Source: Altibacter sp. (GTDB lineage Bacteria > Bacteroidota > Bacteroidia > Flavobacteriales > Flavobacteriaceae). Taken from it: 34,968 nt of DNA. A model generated the notes under the pieces. The model ran no database searches and had not been told where the DNA came from. It saw only the letters and a list, made by a program, of their open reading frames with translations. Shown in pieces: positions 9,028 to 17,432 of the stretch. Positions within the stretch are counted from its first letter, which is position 1; the number at the start of each line of letters is the position of its first letter. The position numbers and the translations under genes are program-made. The stretch lies in the NCBI RefSeq assembly GCF_019913785.1, contig NZ_JAIOHK010000047.1:1-34968 (forward strand), written 5' to 3'.

Positions 9028-9677
9028 AAGAACTCATTATTATTGGTGCCGGAGGCTTCGGACGAGAAGTGAAATGCCTAATTGACCTTATTAATAAACG
9101 TAAAGCTACCGCCGAATTTTCAATAGTAGGTTTTGTGGACGATGGTATTGCGGCTGGAACAATGATACACGGCTTGCCAGTTTTAGGCCCCATAGATTTT
9201 ATAAACTCCACTCAGAAAGTAGTCAACTTAGTACTTGCTATCGCAAATCCGAAGATAAAAAAACAAATATACCAGCGATTTAACCAACATAATTTTCCAA
9301 CAATTATTCACCCATCGGTTAGCTTAGAAAATTATAATGTGGTAATTGGGCAAGGCTGTATTATCTGTGAAGGAAGCGTTTTAAGCTGTGACATCGAAAT
9401 AGGAGATTTTTGTGTTATTAATTGGACGTGTACCATTGGTCACGATGTAAAAATAAATAGCTTCTCGTCGTTTATGCCTGCGGTAAATATAAGTGGAGAA
9501 GTTACCGTTGGAGAAGGCGTATATGTTGGAGCCGGGGCTACCATCATCAATCAACTTTCTATAGGAGAAGGAAGTATTATAGGCGCAGGAGCTGTTGTTT
9601 CAAAATCAATTCCGGCTCACTGTACCGCAGTTGGAATCCCGGCTAAACCCATTAAATTTTCTAATGAAAATGAATAA
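9024..9677 (+). CDS. PglD/NeuD-type sugar N-acetyltransferase
   Basis: A 217-residue protein with an N-terminal Rossmann-like UDP-sugar-binding domain (MKELIIIGAGGFGREVKCL) and a C-terminal left-handed beta-helix of hexapeptide turns. The helix ends in GAGAVVSKSIPAHCTAVGIPAKPIK. This is the NeuD/PglD architecture, acetyl-CoA-dependent acetylation of a nucleotide-sugar amine. The conserved His of the GH pair in TIGHDVKI is the probable base. It overlaps the upstream gene by 4 bases and the aminotransferase gene by 14 bases. Together with the neighbours, UDP-4-amino-sugar to UDP-N,N'-diacetylbacillosamine is the most economical reaction, but sequence alone does not fix the sugar. Confidence 0.85.
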   Translation: MKELIIIGAGGFGREVKCLIDLINKRKATAEFSIVGFVDDGIAAGTMIHGLPVLGPIDFINSTQKVVNLVLAIANPKIKKQIYQRFNQHNFPTIIHPSVSLENYNVVIGQGCIICEGSVLSCDIEIGDFCVINWTCTIGHDVKINSFSSFMPAVNISGEVTVGEGVYVGAGATIINQLSIGEGSIIGAGAVVSKSIPAHCTAVGIPAKPIKFSNENE

Positions 9678-10803
9678 TACTAAAATATGGCTTTCCTCAC
9701 CACATATGGGAGGCAGCGAACAAACCTTTGTTGACGAAGCCTTTGCAACCAATTGGGTGGCACCATTGGGGCCACATGTCAACGGATTTGAACAAGATTT
9801 GGAACAGTATTTAGGTGAAGGTATGCATGTGGCTGCATTAAGTTCAGGAACTGCGGCCTTACATTTAGCTCTAATTATACTTGGTGTTAAAAGTGGAGAT
9901 GAGGTCATCTGCCAAAGTATGACCTTTTCGGCCTCGGCAAATCCCATTGTATACCAAGGAGCCACTCCGATTTTTGTTGACAGTGAGTTGGAGACTTGGA
10001 ATATGTGCCCTATTTACTTGGAAGAAGCCATAAAAGCCCGATTGGCAAAGGGAAAAAAGCCCAAAGCCATCATTGCAGTGCATCTATATGGAATGCCGTT
10101 TAAGGCGGATGAGATCATCGCAATTGCAAAGAGGTATGAGATTCCATTGATAGAAGATAGTGCCGAAGCATTGGGAAGTACCTATAAGGGCAAGAAATGC
10201 GGTACTTTTGGGGATATATCAATTCTCTCCTTTAACGGAAACAAAATTATTACTACCTCGGGAGGAGGGGCCTTGGCCACCAAAGAAAGAAGCACAAAGG
10301 AGAAAGCAATTTTTTTAGCCACTCAGGCACGAGACAAGGCGCCTCATTACCAACATTCGAGTATTGGGTATAACTACCGCCTCAGTAATATTTGCGCAGG
10401 TATTGGAAGAGCGCAAATGCAGGTATTGGACGATCACGTTCAATTACGGAGAAATATGAATCAGTTTTATTCCGATTTGTTTATGGATTGGGAAGGGGTT
10501 TCAGTATTTACCGAGCCTTCTTCGGCATTCTATTCCAACCATTGGCTATCCTGTATACGTATGGATGAAGCCCTTTCTGGATTGAATTCAGAAAAAATTA
10601 GACTGCATCTGGAAAAAAATAATATTGAGTCAAGACCTCTTTGGAAGCCCATGCACCTGCAACCTGTTTTTAAGGAGGCACTGTATTATGGTGCGTCTGT
10701 TTCCGAAGGTCTCTTTGCTACAGGACTTTGTTTACCCTCCGGGTCAAATTTAACCTTAGAAGAAAAACAAAGGATTAGGGTTGCATTTAAGCAACTTGTG
10801 TAG
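9664..10803 (+). CDS. DegT/DnrJ/EryC1/StrS aminotransferase, PglE-like
   Basis: A PLP-dependent sugar aminotransferase of 379 residues that would convert a UDP-4-keto-6-deoxy sugar to the 4-amino sugar. Visible motifs are SSGTAALHLAL (cofactor phosphate binding), IEDSAEALGSTYKG with the pyridine-binding Asp, and SFNGNKIITTSGGG with the Schiff-base lysine K194. The open frame runs further upstream, but the ATG at 9664 (or 9670) gives the usual start close to IWLSSPHMGG and a natural 14-base overlap with the acetyltransferase gene. The SSPHMGGSE start matches PglE-type enzymes as I remember them. The role fits between the dehydratase and acetyltransferase genes on either side. Confidence 0.88.
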   Translation: MKMNNTKIWLSSPHMGGSEQTFVDEAFATNWVAPLGPHVNGFEQDLEQYLGEGMHVAALSSGTAALHLALIILGVKSGDEVICQSMTFSASANPIVYQGATPIFVDSELETWNMCPIYLEEAIKARLAKGKKPKAIIAVHLYGMPFKADEIIAIAKRYEIPLIEDSAEALGSTYKGKKCGTFGDISILSFNGNKIITTSGGGALATKERSTKEKAIFLATQARDKAPHYQHSSIGYNYRLSNICAGIGRAQMQVLDDHVQLRRNMNQFYSDLFMDWEGVSVFTEPSSAFYSNHWLSCIRMDEALSGLNSEKIRLHLEKNNIESRPLWKPMHLQPVFKEALYYGASVSEGLFATGLCLPSGSNLTLEEKQRIRVAFKQLV

Positions 10804-10811
10804 ATATTAAG

Positions 10812-10819
10812 TATATTTG
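10812..10819 (+). promoter_or_regulatory. -7 box before the PglF-like dehydratase gene
   Basis: TATATTTG matches TAnnTTTG exactly, 31 bases before the ATG at 10851. No convincing -33 element stands at the usual distance, so this is a moderate to weak promoter call. Confidence 0.35.
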
Positions 10820-10850
10820 TAACTCCCCGAATTGTGTATTCTCTTAACCT

Positions 10851-12809
10851 ATGAAAAATATTCTCAGCCGGTTTTATACCGGGGATAATAAATTAAAAAT
10901 GCTTGACCAGCGATATCTGCCTCGCTGGATCGTTATTCTACTGGATGCTATTATTGGATTTATCTCGCTCTTATTGGTCTACGCCATTTTATTGGGCACC
11001 CCAATTAAATTTTTAGAAGTACTGCCCATCTCCATACAAGGTTTAATTGTTTTGGCAATTAATGTTCTGTTCTTCTTCGTGTTTAAGACCTATTCGGGCA
11101 TCATACGTCATTCTACCTTTACCGATATTTTAAAACTCGCATTTTCTGCTTTTTCAACGGCAATTACTATTGTAGTGTTCAATCTGGCCTACTCCGCAAT
11201 TAGCGGTGAAGGCAAAGTGTTTTTAACCACATCGGTATTACTGTATATGCTGCTGTCATTTACCTTAATGCTGCTATTTAGGGTGGCGGTAAAGGAAAGC
11301 TATCATTACTTGCGAAGTATTGCTACCGGAAACCTAAAGAAAAAAGTTGTGATTGTGGGTGTAGATGATCATACAATTTCTATTGGAAAGGCACTGACCA
11401 CGGAGTCTAATTTGCCGTTTCAGTTGATGGGATTTTTGACCCAAAATCAAGATACAAAACGATTAAAGATTCTTGGTAAACCTGTTATTCCAATAAAGAC
11501 CAATTTTTCTGATTCGATCGCTTCATTAGATATTGATGGCGTAATTATGATTAGCAGCTCACTCTCCGGCAAGGAGAAGAATCAGATAATTGATGATTGC
11601 ATTGCCAATAATAAGGAGGTCTTCAATGTACCCGATTTCGAGACATGGAATAAAAAGGAGGATATTCACAACCAAATAAAACCTATTGATATCGAGGACC
11701 TCTTGGAGCGTACCCCGATTTCAATCGAGAATGAGCTAATTGAAAAGGATTTAGAAGGAAAAACAATTTTAGTGACCGGCGGTGCGGGGTCTATTGGAAG
11801 TGAAATTGTAAAGCAGCTGGCCAATTTTAATCCCGATCTGGTGGTAATATTAGATCAGGCGGAATCTGCACTACATGAACTTCAAATCTATCTCGAACTC
11901 AACTATCCGAAGCTCAACTTTATTATCGAGCTGGCCGATATTAGCAATATGTACCGTATGGGTCTCATGTTTGCCAAATATGAATTCAATATTATTTACC
12001 ATGCGGCTGCCTATAAACACGTTCCTTTAATCGAACGAAACCCACACGAAGCCATCTATGTAAATATCCTTGGAACAGTGAACCTTTCAATTCTGTCGGT
12101 TAACTTTAATATCGACAAGTTTGTTATGGTGTCTACAGATAAGGCAGTAAACCCAACCAATGTGATGGGCGCCTCTAAACGAGTGGCCGAAATGTACGTA
12201 CAGTCCCTTCAAAGAGAAAAGGGAGTGCAAACCAAATTCATCACAACGCGTTTTGGAAATGTATTGGGGTCCAGTGGCTCTGTTATTCCTCATTTTAGAA
12301 AACAAATATCACAGGGTGGGCCTGTGACAGTTACACACCGAGATATTATCCGCTATTTTATGACCATACCCGAGGCCTGTCAATTGGTATTACAAGCAGG
12401 GACCATGGGGAACGGAGGCGAAATATATGTGTTCGACATGGGTAAGCCTGTCAAGATATTGAACCTGGCCGAAAAAATGATCCGCCTTTCAGGATTTGAG
12501 CCTTATGAGGATATCGATATAAAAATTACAGGTCTACGCCCCGGAGAGAAACTTTTCGAAGAGTTATTAAATGATACTTCAACGGCCTTGCCTACACACC
12601 ACCCAAAAATTATGATCACAAAGGTTCCGGTGGTAAAATTTGAAGACCTTAAAGTAAAGATTAAGAATATTATTAAAACCGCTACCAAAAAGAAAGATGA
12701 GAAGGTAGTGGAATTATTAAAAGAAATGGTGCCTGAATATATAAGTGAAAATTCCGAATTTACCGCTCTGGACAAACCCAAAGTGCCGGAAATTAGGAAG
12801 GTAAAATAA
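10851..12809 (+). CDS. Membrane-bound UDP-sugar 4,6-dehydratase, PglF/WbpM/CapD family
   Basis: A full-length 652-residue member of the large PglF/WbpM group. About four N-terminal transmembrane helices (residues 15-140) are followed by a regulatory Rossmann-like domain starting at KKVVIVGVDD, then the catalytic short-chain dehydrogenase domain with NAD-binding VTGGAGSIGSE (about 308-318). The active-site region STDKAVNPTNVMGASKR lies at 428-444. These enzymes make UDP-4-keto-6-deoxy-GlcNAc from UDP-GlcNAc, the first step to bacillosamine, QuiNAc or FucNAc-type sugars. The adjacent PglE- and PglD-like genes favour the bacillosamine branch. It may have its own promoter, as a 47-base gap with a -7 box precedes it. 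Confidence 0.92.
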   Translation: MKNILSRFYTGDNKLKMLDQRYLPRWIVILLDAIIGFISLLLVYAILLGTPIKFLEVLPISIQGLIVLAINVLFFFVFKTYSGIIRHSTFTDILKLAFSAFSTAITIVVFNLAYSAISGEGKVFLTTSVLLYMLLSFTLMLLFRVAVKESYHYLRSIATGNLKKKVVIVGVDDHTISIGKALTTESNLPFQLMGFLTQNQDTKRLKILGKPVIPIKTNFSDSIASLDIDGVIMISSSLSGKEKNQIIDDCIANNKEVFNVPDFETWNKKEDIHNQIKPIDIEDLLERTPISIENELIEKDLEGKTILVTGGAGSIGSEIVKQLANFNPDLVVILDQAESALHELQIYLELNYPKLNFIIELADISNMYRMGLMFAKYEFNIIYHAAAYKHVPLIERNPHEAIYVNILGTVNLSILSVNFNIDKFVMVSTDKAVNPTNVMGASKRVAEMYVQSLQREKGVQTKFITTRFGNVLGSSGSVIPHFRKQISQGGPVTVTHRDIIRYFMTIPEACQLVLQAGTMGNGGEIYVFDMGKPVKILNLAEKMIRLSGFEPYEDIDIKITGLRPGEKLFEELLNDTSTALPTHHPKIMITKVPVVKFEDLKVKIKNIIKTATKKKDEKVVELLKEMVPEYISENSEFTALDKPKVPEIRKVK

Positions 12810-12814
12810 GTAGG

Positions 12815-12830
12815 GCTTTTCTGTAAAAGC
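12815..12830 (+). terminator. Small hairpin between the dehydratase gene and wza
   Basis: GCTTTT (12815-12820) and AAAAGC (12825-12830) can pair around the loop CTGT. No T-run follows, so it may only weaken read-through before the new promoter of wza. Confidence 0.25.
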
Positions 12831-12859
12831 TACGAAAATCCAATTCTTTTTTATAAACT

Positions 12860-12867
12860 TATATTTG
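12860..12867 (+). promoter_or_regulatory. -7 box of the wza-wzc export unit
   Basis: TATATTTG is a perfect TAnnTTTG match, 17 bases before the wza ATG. The -33 element is poor. Together with the small upstream hairpin it suggests that the export genes can be transcribed separately from the biosynthesis genes. Confidence 0.45.
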
Positions 12868-12884
12868 TACAATTAAATTAACGA

Positions 12885-13640
12885 ATGAGAAAATCACTTT
12901 TAGTCCTAGTTGCCGTTTTTAGTCTTTTATCTTGTGCTACCAAAAAGCAGATACTATACTTTCAGGATGTAGATGCCTTAGATCAATCGACCATTGATCA
13001 GAAATTTGAACCTATTATCGAACCCAATGATATCCTACATGTGTCAATTTCTTCCATAGACAGTGAGGTTGTGAAGCCTTTTGAGCGTATCACCGGATTA
13101 GAGGGCAATATTGGCAATTCCAATCCCGGAATTCAAGGCTATTTGGTCAATACCGAAGGAGATATTCGTTTTCCGGTGCTGGGTAATGTGAACGTCAGTG
13201 GCAAAACACGTGGTGATGTAGAAAAAATGTTGAAAGAACAGCTTTCAGAATACATCAAAGATGTAGTGGTAGATGTTCGAATTATGAATTTCAAGGTAAC
13301 TGTATTGGGACAGGTTACTCATCCCGGGGTATTTACGGTTAAGGATGAACGTATCACACTTCCTGAAGCCATAGGTCTGGCAGGTGATTTTACCTTAGAT
13401 GGAAATAGAAATGAAGTGGTTATTATTAGGGAAGAAGACGGTAAACGAAAGGTTGGCCGCGTAGACTTTACGCAAACCGATTTTTTTAACAGCCCCTTCT
13501 ACTTTTTAAAACAAAATGATGTGGTTTATGTCGAGCCCTCTCTCAAAGGAGTAAAGAAATCCGGTTTTTTGCCGGACATTCCAGCCATGCTTTCTCTAGT
13601 GACCGTGATACTAAGCACTGTTATAATCTTGACGCGATAA
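12885..13640 (+). CDS. wza: Polysaccharide export outer-membrane lipoprotein Wza-like
   Basis: A 251-residue lipoprotein: the signal peptide ends in LLSC with acylated Cys17. The polysaccharide export domain (IIEPNDILHVSISS, then YLVNTEGDIRFPVLG) is followed by a SLBB-type domain (VTVLGQVTHPGVFTV). A hydrophobic C-terminal helix (about 229-249) precedes the end. It is shorter than E. coli Wza (379 residues), with one SLBB domain instead of two, which is usual in Bacteroidota. It would form the outer-membrane exit channel for the polymer and contact the Wzc protein encoded 10 bases downstream. The assignment is firm. Confidence 0.92.
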   Translation: MRKSLLVLVAVFSLLSCATKKQILYFQDVDALDQSTIDQKFEPIIEPNDILHVSISSIDSEVVKPFERITGLEGNIGNSNPGIQGYLVNTEGDIRFPVLGNVNVSGKTRGDVEKMLKEQLSEYIKDVVVDVRIMNFKVTVLGQVTHPGVFTVKDERITLPEAIGLAGDFTLDGNRNEVVIIREEDGKRKVGRVDFTQTDFFNSPFYFLKQNDVVYVEPSLKGVKKSGFLPDIPAMLSLVTVILSTVIILTR

Positions 13641-13650
13641 CCTATTTTTT

Positions 13651-16032
13651 ATGGACGAATTTACAAAGAACACCGAATCGAATGATACCAGCCTTCGTGA
13701 ATTGGTAGAAAGGTATACCCGCTATTGGTTCTGGTTCGTATTGGGAATTGTAGTGGCCATGGTATTGTCTTATTTGTATTTGAGGTATACCACCCCATCA
13801 TATCAAACCAATGCCACGGTGATTGTCAAAGACGAAAAAAGCGGTGGCGGCCCTTCCGAACTAGCTGCTTTTGCAGATTTGGGAAGTTTTTTTTCGAAGT
13901 ATAACAGTCGTATAGAAAATGAGCTTGCTATATTTAATTCGAAACGCATCATTGCTGAAGTGGTCAAGGAATTAAACCTAAATATTACCTATCAAGCAGT
14001 TGGGACCATAAAGACATCCGAATTGTACGAATTTAAACCCTTTAATGTACAATACCTTTCCTTTACAGATAGTACCAGAGTAAAAGTGGTGCCAAAGTTA
14101 TTTTTTGAAGTACTATCCGTCACCGATTACATAGTTGAAAATGAATCCGGAACCGTAAAAGAACAACATACCTTCGGTGAACGCGTAGCCTTGCCTTTTG
14201 GTGATATCACAGTACTGCCTGTTTTGGATAACCGCGAGATATTCGATTCATTTATCGGAAGGAAAATAGCAGTTACATATCGGCCTATTGAAGCTATCTC
14301 TCTGGCCTATCAGCGGAAGATATCCATTGTAAACAACATCAAGAATAGTAATGTTGTCAATATAAGCCTGCTTTCCCCGGTGCCGGAAAAGGCCGAAGAT
14401 TTTATTAACGAACTTATTTTTCAGTACAACAAAGACGCTATCAATGATCAGAATCAAGTGGCGCAGAAAACCTCCAACTTTATCGATTCCAGGTTAGAAA
14501 TTATTACAAAGGAATTAGATTCTGTAGAACGTAACAAAGAGCAATTCAAAAGTAGTAACCGACTCACCGATATAGAGACCGAAGCACAGCTCATCCTTCA
14601 AAATGCAAGTGAGTACAACAAACGACAATCGGGTGTAGCAACCCAATTGGAACTGGCCAACACCATGATCGATTATATGGAAAAATCGTCCAGTAACGAC
14701 CTGCTTCCGGCCAATATTGGTTTGGACGGTCAAGAGATTGGCGAGGCAGTAAACAACTACAATCAATTAATTCTGCAACGCAATAAACTTCTAAAAGCAT
14801 CTACTGCCAAAAACCCGGTTGTTATTAATGTGAACAATCAGATTGAACAGATACGATCTAATATTTTGAATAGTTTGCAAAATACCAGTAATGGGTTAAA
14901 AATTTCGATGCGAGATCTGAATTTTCAGGAGGCAGCCCTAAATTCAAAAATTGCGCAGGTGCCTACCAAAGAAAAATTATATCGCGGTATTGAACGTCAA
15001 CAATCCATAAAAGAACAACTCTATTTGTTTTTATTACAACAGCGGGAAGAAGCTTCTATTTCGTTGGCGGTTACGGCCCCCAAGGCGAAAATTGTGGATA
15101 GTTCTTATAGCAGCAAAGCACCTGTAAGTCCTAATAAACCGCTCATTTACATTGGAGCGTTGTTAGCAGGATTGCTATTGCCTTTCGTTGGCATTTATGG
15201 CTTCTTCTTATTAAGTACCAAGGTGACCAATAGACGAGATATTGAAAAGGTTTTGCGTTCGACACCTATGATTGGTGAAATTCCGAAACTTAAAAAGAGT
15301 GATGAGGAATTAATTCAGCATAACGACCGAAGCATCCTAGCCGAATCATTCCGAATATTGCGAACCAACCTTCAGTATTTGTTCGTGAACAAAGATACCT
15401 CCGTAGATGAAGCCAAAACGGTATTTGTGACTTCCACCATTAAAGGAGAAGGGAAAACCTTGGTAGCCTTTAACCTGGCCCTTACCTTAGCCCTAACCGG
15501 TAAAAAGGTGGTTCTGGTAGGAGCCGATATTAGAAATCCCCAACTACATAGGTATTTACCTGAATCGGAACGCAAGAACCGAGGGCTTACCGAGTTTATC
15601 ATGGACGACACGCTTACCGTAACCCAATTAGCCTCACAGAGCGAATACAACAAAAATCTTGATATAGTGCTTTCGGGAGTAATTCCTCCCAACCCGGCCG
15701 AGCTCCTTATGCAAAATCGCACCAACGACTTCTTCCGAGAAATAAAGCGAGCATATGATTATGTTATTGTGGATACAGCACCGTCCATGCTGGTTACAGA
15801 TACGCTGCTCATTAATAAATTTGCCGACATAACTCTGTACGTAGTTCGTGCAGGTTATACTGATAAACGATTGTTGGAATTCCCAAAAGACGCCATGGAA
15901 GAAGGACGCTTGTCAAATCTTGCCATTGTGTTAAACAATGTGGATATGAGTAATTTCGGCTATGGAAATAAATACGGTTATACCTACTCCGATGAGAAAA
16001 GGACGTGGCGCCATCGTATTTTTAGGAAGTAA
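13651..16032 (+). CDS. wzc: Wzc-type polysaccharide co-polymerase and tyrosine autokinase
   Basis: A 793-residue inner-membrane protein. It has a Wzz domain with a first transmembrane helix at about 26-47, a long periplasmic coiled-coil region and a second transmembrane helix at about 499-523. The cytoplasmic BY-kinase follows, with Walker A (STIKGEGKT, about 594-602), Walker A' (VVLVGADIRNPQ, about 620-631) and Walker B (YVIVDTAPS, about 704-712). The C-terminal tyrosine cluster (Y771, Y775, Y777, Y779) is the expected autophosphorylation tail and is intact. These proteins control chain length and couple polymerisation to the Wza channel through cycles of phosphorylation. No separate phosphatase gene is visible in the window. 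Confidence 0.94.
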   Translation: MDEFTKNTESNDTSLRELVERYTRYWFWFVLGIVVAMVLSYLYLRYTTPSYQTNATVIVKDEKSGGGPSELAAFADLGSFFSKYNSRIENELAIFNSKRIIAEVVKELNLNITYQAVGTIKTSELYEFKPFNVQYLSFTDSTRVKVVPKLFFEVLSVTDYIVENESGTVKEQHTFGERVALPFGDITVLPVLDNREIFDSFIGRKIAVTYRPIEAISLAYQRKISIVNNIKNSNVVNISLLSPVPEKAEDFINELIFQYNKDAINDQNQVAQKTSNFIDSRLEIITKELDSVERNKEQFKSSNRLTDIETEAQLILQNASEYNKRQSGVATQLELANTMIDYMEKSSSNDLLPANIGLDGQEIGEAVNNYNQLILQRNKLLKASTAKNPVVINVNNQIEQIRSNILNSLQNTSNGLKISMRDLNFQEAALNSKIAQVPTKEKLYRGIERQQSIKEQLYLFLLQQREEASISLAVTAPKAKIVDSSYSSKAPVSPNKPLIYIGALLAGLLLPFVGIYGFFLLSTKVTNRRDIEKVLRSTPMIGEIPKLKKSDEELIQHNDRSILAESFRILRTNLQYLFVNKDTSVDEAKTVFVTSTIKGEGKTLVAFNLALTLALTGKKVVLVGADIRNPQLHRYLPESERKNRGLTEFIMDDTLTVTQLASQSEYNKNLDIVLSGVIPPNPAELLMQNRTNDFFREIKRAYDYVIVDTAPSMLVTDTLLINKFADITLYVVRAGYTDKRLLEFPKDAMEEGRLSNLAIVLNNVDMSNFGYGNKYGYTYSDEKRTWRHRIFRK

Positions 16033-16077
16033 GCATAGGTGTCGACCGTACTTTTTCAGCTAAACAATAAGAATACC

Positions 16078-17421
16078 ATGAAAATAGCCCAAGTCTTTTT
16101 TCTTTTTTTCTGCGTACAGATCGGATTTGGACAACAGTTACATTTTGAAGGTGAAGCCGAAGTTTTTGGACTCGTATCCAATGAGGAAACACTTCCGTTT
16201 TGGCTGTACACCAATACGAGTACCGCAGTTGCTCCCGAAACTAATTTTTCAGGTATTTTAGGAGCTAAGCTAGTATATGCCTATGAAAATGTCATCATAG
16301 AAGCAGGAGCCACCGGTTTTTATAGAAATGGTGTGGCCGATGAAGTTCAAAGAAGGGATTTGTATGCCTCCTTTCAGAATACCTGGCTGCGGGCAACACT
16401 GGGAGCCAAAGAAAGAGCGACCGTCTTATATGGATTGTCTACCACCAATAAAAACATCTTATGGTCACAGAATGCACGACCCTTACCCGGACTGATACTC
16501 GAAGCCAATGACCCCCTGAAGATTTCAGAAACCTTTGCAGTGGATTGGGGGATCGCACATTACAGCCTAAATGACGATCGGTTCGTTGATAACACCCGCA
16601 TACATTACAAGCGGCTGGGCCTGATAACTACTTTTAATGAAAGGAATAAACTCACCGTACAACTTCAGCATTTTGCACAGTGGGGGGGTACCTCACCCGT
16701 TGAGGGGGAGTTGCCATCCGATTTTGAAGCCTTTTTCGATGTGTTTTTAGCAAAGAAACGACCGCTGGTAACCCAGGATATTATTTATAACAACGCCCTG
16801 GGGAATCACTTGGGCTCGTTTTTACTGGAGTATGAATTAAAAACTAGCATGGGAACCGTCTCCCTCTTCCACGAGCATATTTTTGAAGATGGTTCGGGTA
16901 CGCGCTGGGCTAATTTTCCCGACGGTGTCTGGGGTCTATTTTACCAGCCTACCAATGGGAAGTTTATAAACGCCGTTTTATACGAATACGTAGATACGGC
17001 CAAGCAAAGTGGTATTGGTGGTGGTAGCGGAATTGACAATTATTTTTCCAATAACCTCTACCGAAGTGGGTGGACCTACGAACGAAACATCATAGGGATT
17101 CCGTTTATTTTGGCCGATCCCGACCTACTAATCACAGATTCCAACAACCCCATTTTTAACAATCGCGTAAAAGCACATCATATAGGGGTTTCGGGGCATT
17201 TTAAGGGTGTCGCTTGGATGGTAAAAACCAGTTTTGTGTCTAATTTGGGCACCTATCGCGTTCCTTTCGAACCCACGATGCGGAATGTGCACAACTATGC
17301 TTCGGCAGCATATGCCACTCAAAAGTTTGGCACCTTTACGATTTTGGGTGGCCTGGATTTCAGCAATTATGGAAATACCAATGTAGGAGGCGGGTTGGGA
17401 TATTCGTATTCCTTTAAGTAA
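16078..17421 (+). CDS. Capsule assembly Wzi-family outer membrane protein
   Basis: A predicted outer-membrane beta-barrel of 447 residues. I start it at ATG 16078, which gives a clean signal peptide (MKIAQVFFLFFCVQIGFGQQ); the frame stays open to a GTG at 16039, but that would put 13 non-signal residues in front. The family hallmarks are NEETLPFWLYTNT near the N-terminus, WLRATLGAKER and alternating aromatic/polar strands to a C-terminal YSYSFK. Wzi binds or organises secreted capsule at the cell surface. It begins 45 bases after wzc, which fits the last step of the export chain. Confidence in the family is good, in the exact role moderate. Confidence 0.82.
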   Translation: MKIAQVFFLFFCVQIGFGQQLHFEGEAEVFGLVSNEETLPFWLYTNTSTAVAPETNFSGILGAKLVYAYENVIIEAGATGFYRNGVADEVQRRDLYASFQNTWLRATLGAKERATVLYGLSTTNKNILWSQNARPLPGLILEANDPLKISETFAVDWGIAHYSLNDDRFVDNTRIHYKRLGLITTFNERNKLTVQLQHFAQWGGTSPVEGELPSDFEAFFDVFLAKKRPLVTQDIIYNNALGNHLGSFLLEYELKTSMGTVSLFHEHIFEDGSGTRWANFPDGVWGLFYQPTNGKFINAVLYEYVDTAKQSGIGGGSGIDNYFSNNLYRSGWTYERNIIGIPFILADPDLLITDSNNPIFNNRVKAHHIGVSGHFKGVAWMVKTSFVSNLGTYRVPFEPTMRNVHNYASAAYATQKFGTFTILGGLDFSNYGNTNVGGGLGYSYSFK

Positions 17422-17432
17422 ACGAGTATTAC

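Noticed and set aside
9595-9663. Longer start for the PglE-like aminotransferase
   Set aside because: It would overlap the acetyltransferase gene by over 80 bases and adds residues unlike the family start; ATG 9664 gives a normal short overlap.
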